From contig CAUJHZ010000070.1 in the NCBI GenBank assembly GCA_963205185.1, forward strand, positions 1-64,000: a DNA stretch of 64,000 nucleotides, in the 5' to 3' direction. Both the position numbers and the translations under genes were made by a program. Under the pieces are notes generated by a model, which did no database searches, had not been told where the DNA came from, and saw nothing but the letters and a program-made list of their open reading frames with translations. Numbering within the stretch: the first letter of the stretch is position 1; every line of letters starts with the position of its first letter. Origin of the DNA: Planctomycetota bacterium (GTDB lineage: Bacteria; Planctomycetota; Phycisphaerae; Phycisphaerales; UBA5793). Below, piece after piece: positions 55,189 to 63,132 of the stretch.

Positions 55189-56118
55189 TCAGAATCCAAT
55201 GCTCACGCTCATGCCCAGAAAGACGGAGGGGTCGGCGTCGTAGTCGCGCGAGGCGAGCCCGTTGCGGTTCGACACTTCAAACGACTGGAACAGCATCGCG
55301 CCGCCGATGACGTTGATTGACACGCTTTCGCTGGGCCGGCGCGAGTAGCGCACGAATACGGGCACGGCGGTGTCTTCAACCACCGCCGCCAGTTGAGGCG
55401 ATGAATCATCCAGGCGGAAGCGGCGATTCTCCCATGCAGCGCCGAAGGCCAGTTCGCTCTGCTCGTCGAGCGCCATGATGAACTCACCCATCGAGCCGCT
55501 CGACGCGAAACGCCACTGCTCGTTGAAGCGCCAGTTGACATTGATGACCGGCAGCACCAGAACGTCGTCTTCGATCTGGCTGCTCGCCGCGACGCCGACG
55601 CCGATCGACCGCCCCTCGCCCATGCTCCACGACACGCCGCCGACGCCGCCGATCGTGCCCGCGTCGCTCACATCCACCCCCGACTCGCCCGCGACCCGGC
55701 CGCGCACGCCGGCGAACCACGACCAGTCGCTGTCGGTGGCCACGTACGCCGTCAGTCCCAGATCGAGAATGTGGATGTCCGCGAAGGGATCGTTCGTGCC
55801 GGCCAGCAAGATGTTGGGCCGGTCGAAGTCGTAGCGGCTGTACTCGTAGCCGAGCCCCAGCGCCAGGCGTATCCGGTCGGTCGCTTCCCACTCGGCCTTG
55901 GCGCCGACGCTTCCGCGAAAGACGCGAAAGTCCCCGTTGCCGCCATCAAGGCCGGTGTCGAACTGGTAGCGGAAGCGCGGCGAGAGGGTGAAGGTGATGT
56001 CGCTGGATTCGTCAGCCTGCTCGGGCGACGCCTGCTGGTCGTCGTCCTGCGCGAGCACGGGGAAGGCGATGCAAAGCGAAAGCGCGGCAGTGATAAACGC
56101 GGGGGTGGCTTTGGACAT
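55189..56118 (-). CDS. Outer-membrane beta-barrel protein (DUF6268-like)
   Basis: 309 residues with a signal peptide (cleavage near VLAQ), an acidic stretch, and alternating amphipathic strands from about residue 45 onward (FTLSPRFRYQF, RIRLALGLGYEYS, INVNWRFNEQWRF). It ends VSIGF, the C-terminal Phe of BAM substrates. DUF6268 is my best match; function unknown. Ends 40 bases before the amidotransferase gene on the same strand. Confidence 0.65.
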   Translation of the reverse strand: MSKATPAFITAALSLCIAFPVLAQDDDQQASPEQADESSDITFTLSPRFRYQFDTGLDGGNGDFRVFRGSVGAKAEWEATDRIRLALGLGYEYSRYDFDRPNILLAGTNDPFADIHILDLGLTAYVATDSDWSWFAGVRGRVAGESGVDVSDAGTIGGVGGVSWSMGEGRSIGVGVAASSQIEDDVLVLPVINVNWRFNEQWRFASSGSMGEFIMALDEQSELAFGAAWENRRFRLDDSSPQLAAVVEDTAVPVFVRYSRRPSESVSINVIGGAMLFQSFEVSNRNGLASRDYDADPSVFLGMSVSIGF

Positions 56119-56180
56119 GTGGTTCCTCGAAGGACGGGATTGTACCCGACGGTGCAGTGCCGCGGGTCGTCCGTTGGCAT

Positions 56181-56834
56181 CTAGCGCCAGACTGGGCCGT
56201 CAAAGACGAGTTTGATCGAATCCGGGTCGCCTGCGCTGTGTTCATCTCCCGGGGGGATGCGCCAGAAGCGCCGCTTCCAGACGTTCGTGGCCGCGCTCAG
56301 GTCCGTCGCCTCCACCCAGAAGGACTCACCGGAGTGCTCGATGTGAAAAAGGCGCCCGCGTTCGATCGGTCGCTGCTCCCCGATTTCGTCCCGCCCCACT
56401 GTATCGAGCAGACGGCGCACCTCCGCGCGGGCCGCGTCAAGCTTGATTCCAAACTCAGCCAGGGCCAGCGCGGCGATTCCGTCATGCTCGCAAATCATGC
56501 CGAGAAGCATGTGCTCGGTGCCCACGTAGTTGCAGTTCAAACCGCGCGCTTCTTTGATTGCAAACTCGATTACTTTTTTGGCGCGCGGAGTCTGGGGAAG
56601 TTTGCCCATTGGCACGACATCAGACCCGGCTTTCATCAGGACTTCGAGCTTTCGACGCACCGCGAGCGGATCGACACCGAGGTTCAGGAGTACGTGGTAT
56701 CCCACGCCAGTTCCTTCTTTGAGCAGATCCAGCAGCATGTGCTCCGTGCCGATGTATTCGTGGTCGAAACGCTGGGCCTCCTGGTTGGCCAGAGCCATGA
56801 CCTTGCGGGAGCGATCGGTAAACCGTTCGAACAT
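56181..56834 (-). CDS. Stand-alone Clp N-terminal (ClpC-like) domain protein
   Basis: 217 residues. Residues 1-145 contain both Clp N repeats (FTDRSRKVMALANQEAQRFD with HEYIGTEHMLLDLL, and KVIEFAIKEARGLNCNYVGT followed by EHMLLGMI). No AAA+ ATPase follows, unlike ClpC. The last 70 residues (FWVEATDLSAATNVWKRRFW) are a unique domain. Like ClpS or other adaptors, it may present substrates to a Clp machine or compete for adaptors. Confidence 0.8.
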   Translation of the reverse strand: MFERFTDRSRKVMALANQEAQRFDHEYIGTEHMLLDLLKEGTGVGYHVLLNLGVDPLAVRRKLEVLMKAGSDVVPMGKLPQTPRAKKVIEFAIKEARGLNCNYVGTEHMLLGMICEHDGIAALALAEFGIKLDAARAEVRRLLDTVGRDEIGEQRPIERGRLFHIEHSGESFWVEATDLSAATNVWKRRFWRIPPGDEHSAGDPDSIKLVFDGPVWR

Positions 56835-56950
56835 CGCGGATCTCCTTCTCTCGGAGTCGGTCTCAGTCTAGGTGCCCCGCGGCGACCACCCGTGGACTCC
56901 CCGGCCAGCGGTAGCCTCTCCGCCGCGGGGTGGCCGTCGGCCGGCGGGGA

Positions 56951-56978
56951 TTGACTCCGCCCGGTTTGGGCCTAGCCT
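56951..56978 (+). promoter_or_regulatory. Candidate sigma-70 promoter of rpmI-rplT
   Basis: TTGACT (56951-56956) and TAGCCT (56973-56978) with a 16-base spacer, about 45 bases upstream of the rpmI start in a divergent intergenic region. The -10 is a weak match. Confidence 0.4.
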
Positions 56979-57023
56979 TGGGGTCTCGAAACAGGTCAGG
57001 ACCAGACGGTTCGGAGCACGGTC

Positions 57024-57275
57024 ATGCATGGATTTCGCCCGCATAAGGGGCTTCAAAAGCGAGTGACGGTTACCCGCAACGGCAAGGTGAAGCACGCCAA
57101 AGTCGGCCAGCGGCACCGCAAGAGCCTGCACAACAGCGCCCAGAACCGCCAGTTGCGCCAGCACAAGGTCGCCACCGAGGTCGAGCGCAAGCGTCTTCGC
57201 AAGCTGCTCAACTTCCGCATCCGCCCCGACAAGGTGCGCGATGCCGAGGGCAACGTGGTCAAGGCCGAGGCCTGA
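57024..57275 (+). CDS. rpmI: Ribosomal protein bL35
   Basis: 83 residues, slightly longer than the usual 65. FRPHKGLQKRVTVTRNGKVK and RKSLHNSAQNRQLRQHK match L35, with a 20-residue C-terminal extension (RIRPDKVRDAEGNVVKAEA). ATG at 57024 (a second in-frame choice is not available; another ATG at 57028 is out of frame). Normally infC lies directly upstream; here it does not. Confidence 0.85.
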   Translation: MHGFRPHKGLQKRVTVTRNGKVKHAKVGQRHRKSLHNSAQNRQLRQHKVATEVERKRLRKLLNFRIRPDKVRDAEGNVVKAEA

Positions 57276-57396
57276 GACGGCAGGGGAGTGACGAAAACAC
57301 AACAGGTGCGAGCCGGGATGACAAGCGTCTGATTCGCGGCAGTCTCCATGAGGAGGCGGCGAGCCGGGCCCCCGTCCTTGCCCAGGAGTTTGAACG

Positions 57397-57771
57397 ATGC
57401 CTCGTACACGCAAGGGCGCTGCCCGCAACAAGGCCCGCAAGCGAATTCTCCGCGAAGCCCGCGGCTATTACGGAACCAAGTCCCGCCACAAGCAACAGGC
57501 CAAGAACGCCCTGACGCGCGCCGGCGTGTTCGCCCGTCGCGACCGCCGGGCCCGCAAGCGCGACTTCCGCCGCCTGTGGATCACGCGCATCAGCGCCGCG
57601 TGCAAGATGCGCGGCCTGCGCTACAGCCAGTTCATCAACGGCGCCCAGCTCGCGGGCATCCTGCTCAATCGCAAGATGCTCAGCCAGATCGCCATCGAGG
57701 ATCCGGGCGCGTTCGACCAGATCTGCGAAATGGCCAAGGCGTCTTCGACGGCGACGGTCGCCAGCGCCTGA
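57397..57771 (+). CDS. rplT: Ribosomal protein bL20
   Basis: 124 residues. MPRTRKGAARNKARKRILRE, ARGYYGTKSRHKQQAKNAL and YSQFINGAQLAGILLNRKML are canonical. L20 binds 23S rRNA early in assembly and often represses its own operon. The 121-base gap after rpmI is longer than usual and could hold a control element, but I saw no clear L20-type leader. Confidence 0.95.
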   Translation: MPRTRKGAARNKARKRILREARGYYGTKSRHKQQAKNALTRAGVFARRDRRARKRDFRRLWITRISAACKMRGLRYSQFINGAQLAGILLNRKMLSQIAIEDPGAFDQICEMAKASSTATVASA

Positions 57772-57801
57772 TCGGCTTCATGCCTTCACCCGAGTTTCAA
57801 A

Positions 57802-57832
57802 CGCAGCGCCGCCCGACCGGCGCTGCGTTTTT
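57802..57832 (+). terminator. Intrinsic terminator of rpmI-rplT
   Basis: Perfect 10-bp stem CGCAGCGCCG/CGGCGCTGCG with a 6-base loop followed by five T residues. Confidence 0.9.
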
Positions 57833-57856
57833 CCTGCGCCCTACCATCGTGGCGTC

Positions 57857-59173
57857 ATGGCGATGATCGAATCCGAAAGTGACTCGGCGCGGCTCGACGG
57901 CCTGATCCGCTCCCTGCGGGCCATCAGCCGGTCGGATGATCCGGCCGAGATCGGCCGCCACGCCGGCCGGGGCATCCGCCATTTCATGCCTTTCGACGCC
58001 CTGGTGTCCGTGTCGGTGCGCACCCTGCCGCCCGGCCGCTACAAAGTGACCCGCCGCATGTACGGCGACCGGCCCATGCGCAAGGCGATCGACCCCTGGC
58101 GCGAGTGGGCGAACCTCGAGACCCACACCGGCGGGCTGATCGGCGAGGCGATCCAGTCGCCCCATCCGCGCGTCTTCTCGAATCTCTATCTGCGAAACGA
58201 TCCGGCGCTGGGCGACGACGTGGCCCAGTTCGGATCGTGCCTGGCCGTGCCGCTGTTCGACGGCGGCGAGGCGCTCAACTGGAACCTGCTCTTTCGCACG
58301 TCCCCCGATGGCTTCACCGCCTCGGAAGTCGAGCTTATGGTGCTCGTGAGCAACCTGCTCGGCCAGGCGACGCGCAACATGGTCACCGCGCGCAAGGTTG
58401 AAGAACTCAACGCCCGCATCACCGCCCAACTGCACGAAGTGGCCCAGCTCCAGCGCTCGCTGCTGCCCAGCCGCCTGCCCGAGATCCCGCAGATGGAGAT
58501 CGTCGCGCACTATCAGCCGTGCGAGCAGGCCGGCGGCGATTACTACGACTTCACCGAACTCGATGCGTCGGGCGGCGCCGACCCGACCCGGCCTTGGGGC
58601 GCCATCGTCGCCGACGTCGCCGGGCACGGCGCGCGGGCGGCGGTCATCATGGCCATGATGCAGTCCATCGTGCACGCCTATCCCGCCAGCGCCAGCACCG
58701 ACCCCGACGCCGTGCTCGAGCACCTCAACGAACAGATCCTCTGCAAGGGGATCGATCGCACGTTTGTCACGGCGCTGTGCATGCGCTACGACCCGGCCAG
58801 CCGCACCGTGCGCCTCGCCTCGGCCGGGCACCACCCGCCGCGCCTCAAGAAGCCCGGCGCCGAGTCGCCGGTCATGCCGCTGGTCGTCGAATCCGGCCTG
58901 CCGCTGGGCATTGAGCCGCGACTGCACCTTTCGGTCAGCGAGACGAGGCTGGAAGTGGGCGACACGCTCGTGCTCTACACCGACGGCGTCATCGAGTCGT
59001 TCAATCCGAAGCGCGAGATGTTCGGCCTCTCGCGACTCGACGAGGCGCTGCACCACTGCTCGGGCGAGCCGGGCTGCGTGGTCAACTCCGTGACGACGGC
59101 ACTGCGCGAGCACGAAGCCGGCGTCGAACCCGCCGACGACCAGACGCTGCTGGTGATGAAAGTGCGCGGTTGA
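57857..59173 (+). CDS. GAF-domain PP2C/SpoIIE-type serine phosphatase
   Basis: 438 residues. A GAF-like sensor (about 25-175), a coiled-coil linker (VEELNARITAQLHEVAQLQR), then the phosphatase from about 195: SLLPSRLPEIPQMEIVAHYQ, AGGDYYDF with a metal-binding Asp near 226, IVADVAGHGARAAVIMAMM, SAGHHPPRL and LYTDGVIESFNPKREMFG with another Asp. RsbU-type enzymes activate a sigma factor by dephosphorylating an anti-anti-sigma protein; no such partner is adjacent. Confidence 0.9.
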   Translation: MAMIESESDSARLDGLIRSLRAISRSDDPAEIGRHAGRGIRHFMPFDALVSVSVRTLPPGRYKVTRRMYGDRPMRKAIDPWREWANLETHTGGLIGEAIQSPHPRVFSNLYLRNDPALGDDVAQFGSCLAVPLFDGGEALNWNLLFRTSPDGFTASEVELMVLVSNLLGQATRNMVTARKVEELNARITAQLHEVAQLQRSLLPSRLPEIPQMEIVAHYQPCEQAGGDYYDFTELDASGGADPTRPWGAIVADVAGHGARAAVIMAMMQSIVHAYPASASTDPDAVLEHLNEQILCKGIDRTFVTALCMRYDPASRTVRLASAGHHPPRLKKPGAESPVMPLVVESGLPLGIEPRLHLSVSETRLEVGDTLVLYTDGVIESFNPKREMFGLSRLDEALHHCSGEPGCVVNSVTTALREHEAGVEPADDQTLLVMKVRG

Positions 59174-59365
59174 TACCACCGTCCTTTGACGCTCACGCCC
59201 CTCGGCCAAGGTGATTCACCGCAGAGTCCGCCGAGAGCGCCGAGAATGCCGCCGAGTCTGTTGAATCCCTTCGCGTCGTCAGCGGTCTCTGCGGCGAGAT
59301 TGCATTCAATCGCGATAGCGCGGTGGCCTGACCGATCGGAAGTGGAAACATCCTGCCGCAACGAA

Positions 59366-59395
59366 CGCCGCCGGCTGCGACTGCAGCCGGCGGCG
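59366..59395 (-). terminator. Probable terminator of the five-gene membrane operon
   Basis: Perfect 13-bp inverted repeat CGCCGCCGGCTGC/GCAGCCGGCGGCG with a GACT loop, 43 bases beyond the last gene's stop. Only a short TTCGTTG follows on the minus strand, so strength is uncertain. Confidence 0.6.
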
Positions 59396-59437
59396 GTGAA
59401 TGCGTGAACGATCCGCGCGGCGCGCGGCGGCGATGCG

Positions 59438-60418
59438 TCACCCCATGCCAAACAGAGGCAGGAAGAAGCCTGCCGCGTCTGCGAGGAGGCGCTTGTTCGT
59501 CGGATCGATGAGCCAGAGCCAGTCGTCCATGAGGAACTCGATCCGGATGGCCAGCAGCGCGATGCGGCCCATGACCGTGTAGCCGAACGCCGCGCCGAAG
59601 GTGATCATGAGGAACCAGATGCCCACGCGCGCCGTGTTGCCCACCACGCCCTTGTGTTCGAGCGAGAAGAAGAAGTAGACGAGGCAGCACAGCACGCCGA
59701 CGACGAGGATGAGGTTTTTGAGCGACTGCCAGGCGTCGAACCCGCCGCCGTCATCGACTACGTAGAGCGACACGATGGTGTTGCGGATCTGCGTGAGGAA
59801 GTCCGCGTGCAGGAAGCTCATGAGCCGCAGGCCGCAGAACGTACCGATGATGAACGCCATCGGCCAGCGGCTGATCCACCCGCCCACGGGCGAAAGCCGC
59901 CACAGCAGCATGATGCCGAGAATGAGCGGAATGAGGTACGCAAGTTCGGGATGCTGATCGTCGCCGAGACCGGGCACGGCCCAGTTCCGAAGCAGGCCCG
60001 GCGCGAGTTTGCCAAGCAGGTTGGGCACGATGGTGTCCCAGAAGCCCGTCACCATCCAGTACGCCGCGCTCACGCCGATGAAGATCGACTCGGCGATCTT
60101 GTACAGCGGGTTGTCGCGGATGACGAACGAGAGCACAAAGAGCGTGAGGAACGCCGCGATCCAGGTGCCCAGCGTGCGCGACGGACTCGGCGCGTAGACC
60201 GACTGATCCGGATTGGTTCGCTCGGCTTCGAGGTAGTCCGCCATGGTCGCCTGCTCGTAGACGACCCACTGGCCATCGGGATGCTCGGCATCCACGGCCT
60301 GCGGGACGGCCCGCACGTAGGCCCGGCCAAAGCCGCCGGGCAGCACAAACCAGCGGGCGATGAGCAACACCGCCCCGATGGCAAAGAGAATCACCCACCA
60401 CCTGTTCTCGGGCTTCAT
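59438..60418 (-). CDS. Membrane protein, last gene of an uncharacterised operon
   Basis: 326 residues with about seven to eight helices. Helix 1 (about 8-27) is followed by an extracytoplasmic segment of about 55 residues, then packed helices from about 83 to 320. Motifs such as RDNPLYKIAESIFIGVSAAY and GTFCGLRLMSFLHADFLTQI appear family-specific, but I recognise no named family. Its ATG overlaps the stop of the preceding gene. Confidence 0.7.
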   Translation of the reverse strand: MKPENRWWVILFAIGAVLLIARWFVLPGGFGRAYVRAVPQAVDAEHPDGQWVVYEQATMADYLEAERTNPDQSVYAPSPSRTLGTWIAAFLTLFVLSFVIRDNPLYKIAESIFIGVSAAYWMVTGFWDTIVPNLLGKLAPGLLRNWAVPGLGDDQHPELAYLIPLILGIMLLWRLSPVGGWISRWPMAFIIGTFCGLRLMSFLHADFLTQIRNTIVSLYVVDDGGGFDAWQSLKNLILVVGVLCCLVYFFFSLEHKGVVGNTARVGIWFLMITFGAAFGYTVMGRIALLAIRIEFLMDDWLWLIDPTNKRLLADAAGFFLPLFGMG

Positions 60419-61290
60419 TGGCGGACTCCTCTTCTGCGCTCGACGAAGTAGATCACGTTGCCCGCGATGATCAGGAAGATCATGAGCAGGTGGGCGACGA
60501 GCTGCGGCCCCATGCGGCGCTGCGCCTCGAGGTATTTGCCGCTGATGTTCTCCCCGCCGTACTTGGCCATCACGAGCGATTCATACTCCGAAGCGCCCTT
60601 GATCGCGGCGAGCAGGCCCGGCAGCTGTTGCGGGATGTAGGGATAAAGCAGCGGCGCCTGCACGCCCGTGCAGCCCGCGACGAGGCGGATCCTGTCGGGG
60701 AAGGGGGTGACGGCGTACTGCACCCATTCCTTGGTGCCCGGGTACCCGGCCGAGACGTTGATCACCAGGTCCATCTGCTGGATGTTCTCAATGCCCTGCA
60801 TCATGGGGATCTCATCCGTCGCCGTGCCGCGCGAATCGGTCGTGTAGAGTTTGCGCAGGTCCGTGACGATGACTTTGATCACGCCCTCGTTGCCCGCCTT
60901 GAAGCCGAGGTTGACGTAATCCTCGCCGTAGCGCAGATGCGGGAAATCCGCCTTGATGATGCGGTTCACGGCGTTGTCGATCATCTGCCGCCCGAGGGGC
61001 CACAGGGCGATGAAGTACATCTTGTGGTGCTTCTTGATGCAGTGCAGCGTGAAGGCCGTGGCCATCGGGCCCAGCTCGCCTTCGCTGCCCGGGTCGTAGT
61101 CGAACGCGAGCAGCACCTTGGAGCCGTCGGGCAGGTTGTCGATTTCGTTGAATACGTTCGTGGCGAGGACGAGCGGCTTCTCGGGGAAAGTCGTCTTGTA
61201 CTTGCCGATGACGAAAATCGGCACCGCCACGCACAGGAACATCATCAGGAAGATCCAGCGGCGGTCGAGGTTTCTGAAGAACTCAAACAT
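60415..61290 (-). CDS. Membrane-anchored extracytoplasmic protein, unknown family
   Basis: 291 residues: an N-terminal anchor (about 12-30), a soluble alpha/beta domain of about 220 residues, and a C-terminal helix (about 262-282). The soluble part contains KVLLAFDYDPGSEGELGPMA, YVNLGFKAGNEGVIKVIVTD and LVAGCTGVQAPLLYPYIPQQ, which look like Rossmann-type strand-loop-helix units. Four bases separate it from the upstream gene. Function unknown. Confidence 0.7.
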   Translation of the reverse strand: MFEFFRNLDRRWIFLMMFLCVAVPIFVIGKYKTTFPEKPLVLATNVFNEIDNLPDGSKVLLAFDYDPGSEGELGPMATAFTLHCIKKHHKMYFIALWPLGRQMIDNAVNRIIKADFPHLRYGEDYVNLGFKAGNEGVIKVIVTDLRKLYTTDSRGTATDEIPMMQGIENIQQMDLVINVSAGYPGTKEWVQYAVTPFPDRIRLVAGCTGVQAPLLYPYIPQQLPGLLAAIKGASEYESLVMAKYGGENISGKYLEAQRRMGPQLVAHLLMIFLIIAGNVIYFVERRRGVRQ

Positions 61291-61294
61291 GGGT

Positions 61295-62029
61295 TCAATC
61301 CTCTCCGGATCCGAGGTACGAACGATCGACGCCGAGCAGGATCTTGAGCGACACCGACGCCGTCCCCAGCGCGATGCCGATCATGATCGCGCGGTTGCCG
61401 GCGGTGTTGAAGATGTCCATGAGAAACACCGTGAGGTTCTCGAGCCGCAGCGTGGAAACCAGGTGCTGCAGGAACGTCGGATTCTCGATGAGCACGTCCG
61501 AGGGAATGAAGTCGGTGAGGAACACGCCTGCGGCCGTGCGGCCGAGCAGGATGACAAACGCCGTGCCCAGCAGCAGGATGGCCTCGACGTTCTTGGCCCG
61601 GAAGGCGCGAAACGCGGCGGAGGCGACGTAGAACGCGAGCATCGCGAAGATCGTCGATTGCAGCGGCACGATGAGGTACTCGTACATCCACCAGAACGGC
61701 GTGCCCGTCTGGTTGTACGTGCCGCTCCACGCAAACGCCGGGTACTGCTCGTTGGGATGCGAGCCGATCTTGAGCAGCCCGCACGCGAGCATCACCACAA
61801 AGGCGATGAGCGTGATCAGAGCGTACCCCCAGCCCGGCCGGCGGTCGGAGATCTTCTTGAGTTGCACCCGCAGCAGGTTCCCGCCGCCGAGGATGAACGC
61901 GATCGCGGCGAGGATGTCAAACCAGACCGAGACGTCTTCGCCCCACGTCTGCGTCTTGGGGATGAAGTACGCGACGATCATGACGAACCCGGCGATCGAC
62001 GCGATGAGCAGAGGCGCTGTTCGTTTCAT
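61295..62029 (-). CDS. Six-helix membrane protein of the operon
   Basis: 244 residues, about six helices. Features include FILGGGNLLRVQLKKISDRR at a cytoplasmic loop and FWWMYEYLIVPLQSTIFAML. No nucleotide-binding or catalytic motif seen. It lies 13 bases after the DUF6754-like gene. Function unknown. Confidence 0.7.
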   Translation of the reverse strand: MKRTAPLLIASIAGFVMIVAYFIPKTQTWGEDVSVWFDILAAIAFILGGGNLLRVQLKKISDRRPGWGYALITLIAFVVMLACGLLKIGSHPNEQYPAFAWSGTYNQTGTPFWWMYEYLIVPLQSTIFAMLAFYVASAAFRAFRAKNVEAILLLGTAFVILLGRTAAGVFLTDFIPSDVLIENPTFLQHLVSTLRLENLTVFLMDIFNTAGNRAIMIGIALGTASVSLKILLGVDRSYLGSGED

Positions 62030-62042
62030 CGGGAGGGGTTTC

Positions 62043-63125
62043 TCAGGTGAGTACGTTTTGCGTGAGGAAATCGACGAAGTGCTGCAGCACTTCGCTGCCG
62101 GTGGCGGAAGCCAGCGTGGTCAGGATCACGCCCAGAATGAGCAGGCCTCCGACGATCATCTTGCCCATGTCCTGGCCCTTGAGGCTGCCGAGTTCTTCGG
62201 GCGAGCCGGACAGGTAGGCCGAGGCCGCGAAGAACTCCTCGCCGATGAGCGTGTAGTCGCACGCGGCGACGAAGAACGGCAACTGGGCGGGCATCGCCGT
62301 GCCGGCGACCTGGATGGCGCCGATCGAGTTGCCCGTCTCGGCGAGAATGAGCGACTCGGCGTAGAAGGCCCCCATGTAGAAGCACGCCGCCGGCTTCTCG
62401 CGCACCATCAGGCCCTGCAGATACGCCACATAGCCGAACTGCTCGTCGGTAACGTAGTAGATGAGGTCCTGGTTGTACGCGTCGGGCCGGCCGGCGGAAA
62501 GGTACGCCGCCTGCACCGTCTCGCGCGCCGTGGTCATGACCAGCGAGCGGCTCGTGGGCACCTCGACCTTGGCGTCGTACTCCGCGGCCGTGCGCGATAC
62601 GCGAGCCAGCACCGTCATCGACGCGATGGTCTGGATTTCGTTGATGTCCTGGATGCCGGGAATGTACAGAACGCTGCGGCCCATCTCGGTGGCGCGGCCG
62701 ACGGCCTCATCCACCGCTTCGAGTCCGGCGATCTTGCGCACCTTGACGGGCCTGCCTGACCTGGCGTGCGCGATCCAGAACACCACCGAGCCGCAGAAGA
62801 TGAGCACCACGAGCAGCAACCAGCCGCGATCGAGATCGAAGATGTGCTCATCGACCCACTGCATCGACTCGCTGCGGCCCGAGGCGGCGTCGGCGGTTGC
62901 CTCTGTCCCAGCCTCTTCAGGCAGCGCGGCGGCTTCTTCGGGAGCGCTGGCCTGCGCAGGCTCGCCCGGCGCTTCGGCCGTCGGCTCCTGGGTGGTCGGC
63001 TCCGCGGTCGGCTGGGGATCCTGCGACCAGGCCGGCTGGCACGGGCCGCCGATCGCCAGTGCGGCGAGCAGCACGAGTGCAGGGGCCACTGACCAGCGGC
63101 CCATCCACCGGATCGGATTGTGCAT
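62043..63125 (-). CDS. DUF6754-like membrane protein
   Basis: 360 residues: signal peptide (cleavage near AWSQ), an acidic Pro/Glu/Ala-rich linker (about 35-80), one helix (about 100-118), then a soluble region with RSVLYIPGIQDINEIQTIAS, AKVEVPTSRSLVMTTARETV and IYYVTDEQFGYVAYLQGLMV, and C-terminal helices. The region resembles DUF6754 as I remember it. Seven bases after the upstream gene. Confidence 0.65.
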   Translation of the reverse strand: MHNPIRWMGRWSVAPALVLLAALAIGGPCQPAWSQDPQPTAEPTTQEPTAEAPGEPAQASAPEEAAALPEEAGTEATADAASGRSESMQWVDEHIFDLDRGWLLLVVLIFCGSVVFWIAHARSGRPVKVRKIAGLEAVDEAVGRATEMGRSVLYIPGIQDINEIQTIASMTVLARVSRTAAEYDAKVEVPTSRSLVMTTARETVQAAYLSAGRPDAYNQDLIYYVTDEQFGYVAYLQGLMVREKPAACFYMGAFYAESLILAETGNSIGAIQVAGTAMPAQLPFFVAACDYTLIGEEFFAASAYLSGSPEELGSLKGQDMGKMIVGGLLILGVILTTLASATGSEVLQHFVDFLTQNVLT

Positions 63126-63132
63126 CCATCAC

